Part shown: in pieces, positions 1 through 8,504 of the stretch
Layout: each line of letters starts with the position of its first letter
Numbering within the stretch: position 1 is the first letter of the stretch
Assembly (NCBI RefSeq): GCF_003814875.1
Contig: NZ_RKQF01000001.1
Coordinates: 10,230,001-10,294,000, forward strand
Source: Streptomyces sp. Ag109_O5-1
GTDB lineage: Bacteria > Actinomycetota > Actinomycetes > Streptomycetales > Streptomycetaceae
DNA length: 64,000 nt
Direction: 5' to 3'
Notes under the pieces: generated by a model
Told to the model about the DNA's origin: nothing
Seen by the model: the letters and a program-made list of their open reading frames with translations, nothing else
The model's database searches: none
Program-made: the position numbers and the translations under genes

Positions 1-312
1 CGCCTGGTCGCCGGCCGTCACCCCGACGACCGCCGGCTGGCCGAGCTGGTCGGCCAACTCGCCGTGCAGTGCGACGAATTCGCCTCTCGCTGGGCTCGCC
101 ATCCGGTGCGCACCTGCACATCGGGAGTGAAACAACTGCGGCATCCACTGGTCGGCACCATGGAGCTCAGCTTCGAGAACCTTGTCATCCCCGGCTCGTC
201 CGGCCAGCGCCTGATCGCCTACACGGCCGAGCCCGGCTCGCCCTCCGAGGCGGCTCTGCGCCTGCTGGGCAGTCTCACCGCGGAGACCGAGGACACCTCC
301 GCGACAGTGTGA
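1..312 (+). CDS. C-terminal end of an MmyB-like helix-turn-helix regulator (5' truncated by window)
   Basis: The frame is open from base 1 and stops at 312, so only the last 103 residues are present. They match the C-terminal part of the MmyB-like ligand-binding domain that follows an XRE-type helix-turn-helix in many Streptomyces regulators: a W-A-R-H-P-V-R block, then a hydrophobic L-R-H-P-L-V-G stretch, and the ending P-G-S-P-S-E-A-A-L-R-L-L with a short acidic tail. The DNA-binding half lies outside the window, so targets cannot be guessed. The next gene on this strand starts about 400 bases later and is probably a separate unit. The family call rests on a partial domain. Confidence 0.7.
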   Translation, partial: RLVAGRHPDDRRLAELVGQLAVQCDEFASRWARHPVRTCTSGVKQLRHPLVGTMELSFENLVIPGSSGQRLIAYTAEPGSPSEAALRLLGSLTAETEDTSATV

Positions 313-728
313 CCGCTACGTTCGTCCAACTGGGCCGGACTGCCGGCGTTGGCGGCCGACCACGAGTACGCCACGCCGGCCGGGGTGATGGGCCAGGGCG
401 GCGGATCGGCCGCGCTGGAGCCGATGTCGGTGTCCTGCAGAGCCTCCCTCCCGAGCTGCTCGACGAGATCTCGGATCCGACCGGTTACCAAGGCATCGCC
501 GGAACGGAACCCCCACAGTCAAGCGTTCGTGGCGGTGACGGCCTGGGCCTGACCTGCGCCCTGCGTGATGGGGCGAACCCGGAGAGTGTCTCCGGGGCGC
601 CGCCCCGGCCCTGGAGGGTTCCGTCGCCGTTGCTGTGCCTGCGGACGCGGCATGAGCTCGCCGTAGTATCGAAGGACGTTCGACCAGGGTCGGCTCGGGC
701 CGGGAGCTGATATCAGGGACAGGCAAGG
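313..728. other. gap with no recognisable gene
   Basis: This 416-base stretch has short open frames on both strands, but none has a convincing ribosome site or recognisable family. A minus-strand frame (about 219-491) overlaps the end of the upstream gene and looks like GC-driven noise or a decayed remnant. The last bases before 729 carry only a weak purine-rich leader for the membrane-protein gene. Confidence 0.5.
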
Positions 729-1313
729 ATGAGCGAGCACAGCAACCACCCCACCGCCTCGACGGGCGCGACGGCCAAGGAGTTCAGGCTGGACGGTTCC
801 ACGCTGCGCCGCCGCCACCGACGGGCGGTAGGGCAATTCGCGCTGTGTGTGTTCGTGCTCGTCCCCTGGACCGTCTTCCTGGCCGTCTCGCTGCCCGATC
901 GCTTCGAGGCCCGGTACTGGCCCATGGTGTGGGTGGGCTTCGATGTCATGCTGCTCGTCTCGCTGGCCGGCGCCGGGGTGGCGGTATTGCTGAAGCGGCA
1001 GGCCCTGGTTCCGTTGTCCTTCGTGGCGGCCTCGCTCCTGGTCTGCGATGCCTGGTTCGACGTTTCCCTGAGCTTGGGCCGAGGTGACGTGTGGGTAAGT
1101 GCGGCCTCGGCCGTGCTGGTTGAACTGCCACTCGCCTTCCTGCTCGTCATGCGCGCACGCCGGGTACTGAAGCTCTCGGCTCGGCTGGCCTGGCAGCGAC
1201 TGGGGCTGGCGGGCGAACCTCCCCCGCTGTACAAGCTGCCGCTGTTTGTCGCCCTGGCTTCGTCGGGCAGCGTTCAGTCCGACCTGGACCTGAAGGGCGT
1301 CAAGGACGCTTGA
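729..1313 (+). CDS. four-helix integral membrane protein, function unknown
   Basis: A 194-residue protein with a polar N-terminus of about 35 residues and four hydrophobic segments at roughly 37-60, 70-92, 98-120 and 127-147. A basic stretch follows (R-A-R-R-V-L-K-L), then a proline-rich cytoplasmic tail. The third helix holds the motif C-D-A-W-F-D-V, the most distinctive part. The family is common in Streptomyces as a hypothetical membrane protein; I know no assigned function. The leader GGGACAGGCAAGG gives only a modest ribosome site before ATG 729. A longer minus-strand frame runs across this gene, but it has no membrane periodicity or family match and is rejected. Confidence 0.7.
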   Translation: MSEHSNHPTASTGATAKEFRLDGSTLRRRHRRAVGQFALCVFVLVPWTVFLAVSLPDRFEARYWPMVWVGFDVMLLVSLAGAGVAVLLKRQALVPLSFVAASLLVCDAWFDVSLSLGRGDVWVSAASAVLVELPLAFLLVMRARRVLKLSARLAWQRLGLAGEPPPLYKLPLFVALASSGSVQSDLDLKGVKDA

Positions 1314-1400
1314 CAGTGCCGGGTTTGCACGGCGGGCGGCGTCACTGACGGTCACGCTGTGTATGCGTATTGAGGGTCCGCCGGTCGGCCGGCGAGTCAC

Positions 1401-1425
1401 ATCACTAGATCATGCGATGCGCCTC
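1401..1425 (+). repeat. direct repeat, copy 1
   Basis: A 25-base unit containing ATCATGCGATGCG recurs at 1562-1586 with 23 of 25 bases identical. The copies are 161 bases apart in the same orientation, both in the gap before the first sigma-factor gene. The bases just upstream are also similar (CGGC..G.CGA in each). Confidence 0.75.
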
Positions 1426-1561
1426 AGGAGCGCCCTGGGGCATGCTGCCTGGTCAGGGCTGTCCGGCTGGCGCTCATGGCGTCTGGGGCGCCTGTGGGAC
1501 ACCGGTGAGTCGCCCGTGGCGTAGTCACCCACCTTGGGGCCAGGTTCGGACGGCCCGTCGA

Positions 1562-1586
1562 ATCACTCGATCATGCGATGCGTCTC
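1562..1586 (+). repeat. direct repeat, copy 2
   Basis: Second copy of the 25-base unit at 1401-1425, differing at two positions. It lies about 205 bases before the sigma-factor start, so it could be part of a regulatory region or the trace of a small duplication. Confidence 0.75.
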
Positions 1587-1790
1587 GGTACCGCTATGAA
1601 CCAGTCTGTTCTGGTTGGGGAAGAACGCATCCCATTGCGGAAAGAGAAGCGCATCTGTCGGTCAGGGTTCTGATCTGAGCCACAGGTGGCGTGAGACCGC
1701 CATGTCTCCGCCTGACGCCTGCTTGCACGCGGTAGCGATGCGATCCCGCCACGCGACAGCCGTATCCGTAGGAACGAGGACCGCAGGATC

Positions 1791-2726
1791 ATGTATCTCG
1801 AGTCGCCCCCTATGACGAGTGACCTTGACGAGGCTGTTTCCGTCTTTGTGCAGCACCGGGCGCGCCTCTTCGGGATCGCATACCGGGTGCTCGGCAGCGT
1901 GGCCGAGGCTGAGGACGTGGTCCAGGAGGTGTGGCTGCGCTGGCAGAAGACCGACCGCTCCGTGGTGCTGAGCCCGGTGGCGTTCCTGTCGAGCGCGACG
2001 ACCCGCCTGGCCATCAACGTGGCGCAGTCGGCGCGGGTGCGTCGGGAGACCTACATCGGGCCGTGGCTGCCCGAGCCCGTCGACACCAGTTCGGATCCGG
2101 AGGTGGGCGCGCAGCGGGCGGAGGCTCTGGAGTTGGCCCTGCTGCTGGTGCTGGAGAAGCTGAGCCCTGCTGAGCGGGCCGTGTACGTCCTGCGCGAGGC
2201 CTTTGACTACACCTATCCCGAGATTGCCGAGATCCTGCAGCTCAGCGTCGTCAACGTCCGGAAGATCGTGAGCCGTTCCCGCAAGCGTCTGTCGGGCGAG
2301 TCGCGGGTGAGCGTGGACGAGGTGGAGCATCGACGTCTGCTGGAGGCCTTTGTCTCAGCGGCTCGCACGGGGGATGTGGCCTCGTTGGAAGCCGTCCTCG
2401 CCCCTGATGCCGTCAGTCTGTCCGACGGCAACGGTCTCCGAGGTGTCGCCCGGGTCCCCGTGCTGGGCCGTGCTCGCGTGGCGAACCTGGCGACCGCCAC
2501 CCGGCAGTTCTGGCGGGAGGCGGAACTGCGCCTGGTCCAGGCCAACGGTCGTACGGGCGTGATGATCTGCCGTGACGGTTCCCCCGCCACGATCCTGACG
2601 ATCGCCGCCTCGAAGGAAGGCATCCACAGGGTGATGTGGGTGTTCAACCCGAGCAAGATCGCCGCATTCCTGGACTCTCGCTCCCGCTGCGCAACTGTTC
2701 CCGGTCTTGCGTCGGTTGACGGGTGA
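1791..2726 (+). CDS. ECF41-type (SigJ-like) RNA polymerase sigma factor with SnoaL-like C-terminal domain
   Basis: A 311-residue sigma factor. Region 2 is at about 15-85 (F-G-I-A-Y-R-V-L-G, A-E-D-V-V-Q-E-V-W). The linker carries W-L-P-E-P, the hallmark of group ECF41. Region 4 is at about 115-170 (L-S-P-A-E-R-A-V-Y-V-L-R-E). A SnoaL/NTF2-like regulatory domain fills roughly 185-300. In this extension the two other ECF41 motifs are altered: D-G-N-G-L replaces DGGGK, and N-P-S-K-I replaces NPDKL. ECF41 factors have no separate anti-sigma factor; the fused domain tunes activity. ATG 1791 is used because GAGGACCGCAGGA precedes it; ATG 1812 is the alternative. A second member lies at 43907. The gene converges on the frame-disrupted phosphatase gene. 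Confidence 0.85.
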   Translation: MYLESPPMTSDLDEAVSVFVQHRARLFGIAYRVLGSVAEAEDVVQEVWLRWQKTDRSVVLSPVAFLSSATTRLAINVAQSARVRRETYIGPWLPEPVDTSSDPEVGAQRAEALELALLLVLEKLSPAERAVYVLREAFDYTYPEIAEILQLSVVNVRKIVSRSRKRLSGESRVSVDEVEHRRLLEAFVSAARTGDVASLEAVLAPDAVSLSDGNGLRGVARVPVLGRARVANLATATRQFWREAELRLVQANGRTGVMICRDGSPATILTIAASKEGIHRVMWVFNPSKIAAFLDSRSRCATVPGLASVDG

Positions 2727-2759
2727 GACAGGAAGAGGTCGCGTCGGCGTCGCCGGATC

Positions 2760-5574
2760 CTAGGGTGCGGTCGTCGCGGTGCGGTAGATCTCGGCTGCGG
2801 TGATGTCCGCGGGTACGCCGAGTTCGGCGGCGACCGCCGTGATCGCGGCCTCGCCGACCTCGAGGTCGGCGAGACCGTCGGCGGTGAAATACGGGGCGAT
2901 GAACGTCTCGTAGTGCGCTCGGGCTTCTTCCGCGGTCTGTCCGCCCAGGAATGTCCGGATGTGTCGCACCGTGGTGTCGGGGTCGTCGTGGATCACCCGC
3001 AGGGCGCGCCGGTGGGCTCGTACGACGGCCTGGACCGCGGGGTCGTCGGGGGCGATGTGGGTGGGGTCGACGGCCACGCCCACGGTGGGGATCCGGAAGT
3101 GGTCGCCGACCCAGGCCAGGAGACGCCAGCCGTGCTCGGCGGCCACCGCCTCCGGTGCCATGGTGCTGCCCACGCAGGCGGCGTCGATGCCGCCGTCGTG
3201 CAGCCCGCGCAGGTCCAGGCGGTAGTCGCCGGGTGCGCGGACGACGGTGTGGAGGTCGCGGTCGGGATCGAGACCGGCCCGGCGCAGCACGATCCGGGCG
3301 AAGCATCCGGGTGCGGTGTGGCGGGCGTGCACGGCCAGCCGCCGGCCCGCCAGGTCGGGCAGGGAGGTCAGGCCGGGGCGCGCGAGAAACCAGAACAGCG
3401 GACGGTGTGTGTTGACACTGAGGGCGACCCAGGGGGTCCCGTCGGTGAGTCGTGACAACAGCGCCCGGCCCAGCCCGATGGTGGCGCAGCGGCGCAGCCG
3501 CTCCTCGTCCCAGGCGCAGCCGTCGTGCAGTGTGACGTGGACGCCCTCGTCGGCGTAGTAGTCGTGCTGGTCGGCGATGTAGGCGGCCAGTTCCTCGTGC
3601 AGGCCCCGCCCGACGTAGGCGAGATCGATGGTGTGCATGAACGCGAGCTGTTCCATCGGTTGGTGCCGGGCCCGGGAGAGCTGGACGGCGAGCCCGGACA
3701 TGGCGTCGTCCAGGTCGACTCCGGGAGTTTCCACGAGTCCGTCGGTGTACAGGGCGAGGACGGTGCCGGGCGGCAGCGGGATCTCGGCGGAGGGATAGTC
3801 CGCGTCGGGGTCGATGCCGAGCAGCAGCCCGGGCGGCAGGGGAAGGACCTCGGCCTGTCCGTCCGGGTGGCGCAGGATCGGCGGGGGATGCCCGGCGGTG
3901 GCCAGGACGGCCCGGCGGTGTGCGAGATCGAGATGCGCGTACAGGCAGCTGGCGAAGCGGCCCTGGTCCAGGTCGACCAGCTGGCGGTTGGCCTGGGAGA
4001 AGGGCCTGCGCCGGCGCGGCTCCGGTGGCGGCGTGGGAGCGGATGGCGGGGCGGATCCGGCCCATGAGCGCGGCGGCGGTGACGCTGTGGCCCTGGACGT
4101 CACCGATGAACACGGCCGCGGTGGTCCCGTCCACCCGGACCAGGTCGTAGAAGTCGCCGCCGATGTCCATACCGCGGGCGGCGGGCAGGTAACGGGCGGC
4201 CGCATCCAGTCCCGGGACGTCGGGCAGCGAGTCGGGGAGCAGGGCCGCTTCGCTTGCAGGGTCTGCGCGAGCTCCTTGCTGCAGTCGTACAGGCGGGCCC
4301 GTTCCAGAGCCTGCGCGATCAGTCCCGCGAGCGCGGTGAAGACAACCCGTTCCTGTTCGGGGAAGGGGTGGGGGTGGTCGAAGGCGAACACGCACGAGCC
4401 CACCGGACGCCCGGAGGCGATCAGCGGCAGAAAGGCCCAGGCGTGCACATCTTCCTGATGGACGGCGGGCGGGTAGGCGCGGGACAGTTCCTCGAACGTG
4501 GCGAAGAAACTGGGCCGGCCGGTGGCGAGGACCCGGACCGGGGGTGCCGGGCAGGTCAGCGGAGCTCCGTCGAAGTACTCCAGGATTCCGGGGTTGTATC
4601 CGCGACGGCCGATGACGCGCATTCTGCCGTCCTCGGCCGCGAGCAGGGCCACGGTCCGGGCTCCGAAGGCCGGCAGTATCTCCTCGGTGATCAGGTCGAC
4701 CACGTCGCGCACGCTCACCGCTTCGGACAGGGCGGCGGCCAGATGGAGTACCTGATAGACCTCGCCCAGGGGGATCGGCTTGCCCAGGAACGTCTCCGTC
4801 CTGGCGGGCCCGGCCCGTGAGGACGGGGACGGGCCGGTCGGCGAGATACGGACGCTCACCCCGGATCCATCGGGGTAGAGCTCGAAGGCGAGCCACTGGT
4901 CCGGCGGGCGCTCGGCGGTGAAGTAGGCGGGGCGGCGACTGGCCAGGGCGCTGCGGCAGCAGTCCTCGAAGGCGGAGTCGGTGCACCAGGACAGGGACCG
5001 CCACGGATGTGTACCGGTCAGATCGGGGATGCTGCCGCCGGGCAGAAGCGCGGCGGTGGCGCTGACGTAGGTGAACCTGCCCTCCAGGTCGAGCGAGCAG
5101 CTGCCCTCCGGGAACCGTTCGACGAGGTCCGCCGCGGCCAGCGCCTCGGCCGGCAGGCGTCTGCGGGCCGGCGGCTGGGGCAGGGTCCGCCGTGCCGTGC
5201 CGGTGACGATCGGTGCCGCGGCTGCCGCCCAGTGGTACGGAAGCGCGATCGCCGTGCGGGGATAGCGCCGGGCGAACTCCTCGGGGTCGGACAGCCAGAC
5301 CAGCCGCCGTCGGTGCAGCGCCTCGGCCACCGGAACAGGACTGGACAGCGCCACCCGGGACCAGGGCGACAGAAACTCCGCCGGCAGGCCGGCGGTCACC
5401 TCCAGCCGCAGCGCCTGCCCGTCGGGCGCCAGCAGGAAGACCGCGCCCGCGAGCATCCCCGTGTCGCGCACGGCGAACTCCAGCAGCTGGTCCAGCTCCG
5501 CCCGGCGAATCGATCCGGAGGCGGGTGAGGACGGACGGGGGCCCGTAGGGCTGTACCGCGCCGTCTTCCCGCAT
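2760..5574 (-). pseudogene. GAF/SpoIIE-type phosphatase fused to an NMT1/THI5-like substrate-binding domain, frame-disrupted
   Basis: Read 5' to 3', family-like sequence changes frame three times: near 5505, near 4255 and near 4002. Reconstructed order: short N-terminus, two GAF/PAS-like sensor segments (about 5500-4350), a SpoIIE/PP2C core starting S-L-P-D-V-P-G-L, the metal-site motifs D-I-G-G-D-F-Y-D and D-V-Q-G-H-S in the shifted frame, then S-Q-A-N-R-Q-L and T-A-G-H-P-P-P back in the first frame. From about 3640 it runs straight into an NMT1/THI5-like substrate-binding domain (Y-Y-A-D-E-G-V) with no signal peptide. The 4255 and 4002 shifts compensate each other, so a single-frame reading scrambles about 83 residues and loses the metal-binding aspartates. 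This is either gene decay or sequencing error. ATG 5574 is the best start in the corrected reading. Confidence 0.6.
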
Positions 5575-5657
5575 GGCGCACATACCAGCACCGTACGTCC
5601 GCACCGGCCGACCTCGCGCGGGAGGACCGGCCGTGTCCCCATCGGTCCGGCATCCCT

Positions 5658-5684
5658 TGTCACAGATCTGCGCACTGTCCGGTC
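5658..5684 (+). promoter_or_regulatory. ECF41-type promoter motif (exact) for the PAS/GAF/SpoIIE gene
   Basis: TGTCACA at 5658-5664, 16 bases, then GGTC at 5681-5684, preceded by CC. It points at the gene starting at 5814, about 130 bases away, and lies in the divergent gap with the disrupted phosphatase gene. Confidence 0.75.
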
Positions 5685-5813
5685 AATTGCCTGAAAAGGG
5701 GCAAGTAGGGATGAAATCTCGGCCAAATTCAGGTCCGGCATGGAGGACGGAGACAGAGCAGGGCTTGCCGCAGACATCCGCCCCGCCGCCATCTGACCGA
5801 GGACGACGATTCG

Positions 5814-8384
5814 ATGATCGACAATGACGAACTGGTACCCGGTGGCCGGCCGAACATCCGCGAGCCCTCGGAGTCGGCGATCGCGATGCTCGACGAGCAG
5901 GGGACGGTGGTCGGATGGACACGGGCTGCTGAGCGGCTGGTCGGGTACTCCGCCGGCGATGTCGTGGGCCGGTCGGCCTCGGCCGTACTGCCGCACTCCG
6001 AAGAAGCGCCGACGACAGCGGAGTTCGTCGACCGGTGCCGTGCCCGGCGCGGCTGGTCGGGCACGACGACGGTACGGCACAGAGACGGTCACGGGCTCGA
6101 CGTGAGCCTGCGGGTCTCGATGCTGTGGGGGCGCGGCGAAACGGTCCGGTGGCTCGTCTCCGTGACAGGCATCGGCGAAGCCTCCGGGGAGACGACGAAC
6201 GGACTGGTACGGGAGTCGCTGCTCGCCCGCGTCCCCATGGGCATCGTCGTACGGGACCCGCAACTGCGGTGCACCTGGGTGAACGACACCATGGAGAGCC
6301 ACGACGGCATCTCCCGCGAGCGACGGCTCGGACGCCGATTCACCGATGTGCGGCCGGGTGCCGAGGCCGAAACACTCGAGTCGGCGATGCGGGAGGTGAT
6401 GCGGGGCGGGCCCGCCAAGGTCCAGGACCACCGGACGTGGCTGCCGTCGAGCCCGCGTCGGGAGCACGCGTACGCGGCCTCGATCTTCTGCCTCCAGGAC
6501 GCCGACGGCCAGGTGCTCGGGGTGTGCGTCATCAGCGTCGATCTCACCGAGAGCAGGCGGGCGCGCGATCGCCTGGCCATCCTCAGCGAGGGCAGCACCC
6601 GCCTCGGCAGCAGCCTGGACGTGATGCGGACCAGCCAGGAACTGGCCGACCTGGCCGTGCCGTTGCTCGCCGACTACGTCGCCGTCGACCTCGAACAGTC
6701 GGTCCCGTTCGGCGAAGGGCCCCCGGTCCACATCGGCGCCACGGGCCAGCGCCTCCCCGTTTTCCGGCGCGCCGGTCTGGCCTCGATCCACCATGGGGTT
6801 CCGGAGTCCCCGTGGGCGCACGGTGAGGTGGTCCCCTGGCCGCCCGACTCACCCGTCACCGACGTCCTGTGCACCGGGATGCCCCACCTGGAGCCGATCC
6901 TGGACACCGCTCCGGGCACATGGATCGACCAGGACCCGGCGAGGGCGCAGAAGATCCACGAGAACGGCATCCACTCCATGATGCTCATACCCATCCGTGC
7001 GCGGCGTGTCCTGCTGGGCATGGTCCTGTTCGTCCGCACCTCGGACCCGGGACCGTTCCAGGAGATCGATGTGCTCCTCGCCGAGGAACTGGTCAGCCGC
7101 GCCGCTCTGGCGCTGGACAACGCGCGCCAGTACGCCCGTGAGCACAGCGCTGCCCTCGCCCTCCAGCGGAACCTGCTCCCGCACCGTCTGAAGGGCGGCG
7201 CAGCGGTCGAGACGGCGTCCCGTTACCTTCCCGCCGACCTGGATCACGGCGTCGGGGGCGACTGGTTCGACGTGATCCCGCTGTCCGGCGCCCGGGTGGC
7301 CCTCGTCGTCGGCGATGTGGTCGGACACGGGATCAACGCCGCCGCGACCATGGGCCGGCTCCGCACCGCCGTACGCACCCTCGCCGACATGGAGCTGGCC
7401 CCCGACGAACTGCTGACCCACCTCGACGACACGGTCCAGCGGCTGGCCGAGGACGACGCCGACGCTGCGGAGCGGTACTCCCCGGCTGTGGGCGCCACCT
7501 GTCTGTACGCGGTCTACGACTCGGTCACCCGCCGCTGCGCCATGGCGCGGGCCGGGCACCCACCGCCCGCGATCATCGACGCGCAGGGGCGGGTCGCCTT
7601 TCCCGACCTGCCCACCGGAACCCCGCTGGGCATGGGACTGGGCGTCCCCTTCGAGGCCGCCGAGCTGGAACTGGCCGAGGGAAGTCTCCTCGGCCTGTAC
7701 ACCGACGGCCTCATCGAGACCCGCGACCACGACATCGACGTGGGTATGCACCGCCTGGGCACCGCCCTGGCAGAGCCGGGCCGCTCCCTGGAAGACGTCT
7801 GCAGCCGCGCGATGGAGACCCTCCCGGGGCAGGCACCCTCCGACGACGCCACGCTGCTCCTCGTCCGGACCCGGACGATCAGCCCTGACCAGGTGGCCTC
7901 CTGGACGCTGCCCAGCGACCAGACCGCCGCTCGCAGCGCCCGGTGCATGGCTGCCCGTCAGCTGGACGAATGGGGCCTGGGGGATCTCGAGGACGCCACG
8001 AAGCTGATCGTCAGTGAACTGGTCACCAACGCCGTCCGCCACGGCAGCGGCCGTATCACCCTGCGCCTGATCCGGCACCAGGTCCTGACCTGCGAAGTGT
8101 TCGACGCGAGCGCATGCTCGCCACGTCTGCGCAGCGCACGCACCAGTGACGAGAACGGCCGCGGCCTCTTCCTGGTCGCCCAGGTGTCCCGCAGGTGGGG
8201 TTTCCGCTCCGTAGCGGGTGGCAAGGTCGTCTGGGCCGAAGAAGAACTGGCCCCCGCATCGGCACCCGGACAGAGGCTTGGGGTACCACCCGTCATCGAG
8301 AAGCTCCCCGCGCTCGCCCCCACATCGCCGCCGACACCCGCGGACCGCGTCGTCGTCGCGGGACGCGGTCCCGTGCCCCGGTGA
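5814..8384 (+). CDS. PAS-PAS-GAF sensor with SpoIIE-type phosphatase and C-terminal HATPase (anti-sigma kinase-like) domain
   Basis: An 856-residue cytoplasmic signalling protein. Two PAS domains occupy about 20-235 (A-M-L-D-E-Q-G-T-V-V-G-W begins the first). A GAF domain spans about 250-440. The SpoIIE/PP2C core is at about 455-685, with metal-site blocks G-G-D-W-F-D, G-D-V-V-G-H-G and S-D-D-A-T. The C-terminal 130 residues are a GHKL ATPase domain with N-box S-E-L-V-T-N-A-V-R-H-G and D-E-N-G-R-G-L-F-L. Such proteins act in partner-switching control of sigma factors, dephosphorylating an anti-sigma antagonist while the ATPase domain can act like RsbW. No antagonist gene is adjacent. GAGGACGACG precedes ATG 5814. 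An exact ECF41-type promoter lies 130 bases upstream. Confidence 0.9.
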   Translation: MIDNDELVPGGRPNIREPSESAIAMLDEQGTVVGWTRAAERLVGYSAGDVVGRSASAVLPHSEEAPTTAEFVDRCRARRGWSGTTTVRHRDGHGLDVSLRVSMLWGRGETVRWLVSVTGIGEASGETTNGLVRESLLARVPMGIVVRDPQLRCTWVNDTMESHDGISRERRLGRRFTDVRPGAEAETLESAMREVMRGGPAKVQDHRTWLPSSPRREHAYAASIFCLQDADGQVLGVCVISVDLTESRRARDRLAILSEGSTRLGSSLDVMRTSQELADLAVPLLADYVAVDLEQSVPFGEGPPVHIGATGQRLPVFRRAGLASIHHGVPESPWAHGEVVPWPPDSPVTDVLCTGMPHLEPILDTAPGTWIDQDPARAQKIHENGIHSMMLIPIRARRVLLGMVLFVRTSDPGPFQEIDVLLAEELVSRAALALDNARQYAREHSAALALQRNLLPHRLKGGAAVETASRYLPADLDHGVGGDWFDVIPLSGARVALVVGDVVGHGINAAATMGRLRTAVRTLADMELAPDELLTHLDDTVQRLAEDDADAAERYSPAVGATCLYAVYDSVTRRCAMARAGHPPPAIIDAQGRVAFPDLPTGTPLGMGLGVPFEAAELELAEGSLLGLYTDGLIETRDHDIDVGMHRLGTALAEPGRSLEDVCSRAMETLPGQAPSDDATLLLVRTRTISPDQVASWTLPSDQTAARSARCMAARQLDEWGLGDLEDATKLIVSELVTNAVRHGSGRITLRLIRHQVLTCEVFDASACSPRLRSARTSDENGRGLFLVAQVSRRWGFRSVAGGKVVWAEEELAPASAPGQRLGVPPVIEKLPALAPTSPPTPADRVVVAGRGPVPR

Positions 8385-8504
8385 TGCGTCCGCCCGGGTC
8401 CGGGCCTCAGGCGATTCGCCGCCCGAGGAATCCCGTCCCCGTTCCCGGCCGATCACAGGGGGACCGGCGTTGAGGGCCCATGTGGCCTGCGGCATGCTTG
8501 CCCC

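Larger units (their letters stand above)
1314..1790. other. 477-base gap carrying a diverged direct repeat
   Basis: No gene is recognised between the membrane protein and the sigma-factor gene. The gap contains a 25-base direct repeat listed separately (1401-1425 and 1562-1586). Short frames at 1412-1678 on the plus strand and on the minus strand have no family features. The last 100 bases should hold the promoter of the sigma-factor gene, but neither a TGTCACA-type nor a standard promoter is evident. Confidence 0.5.
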
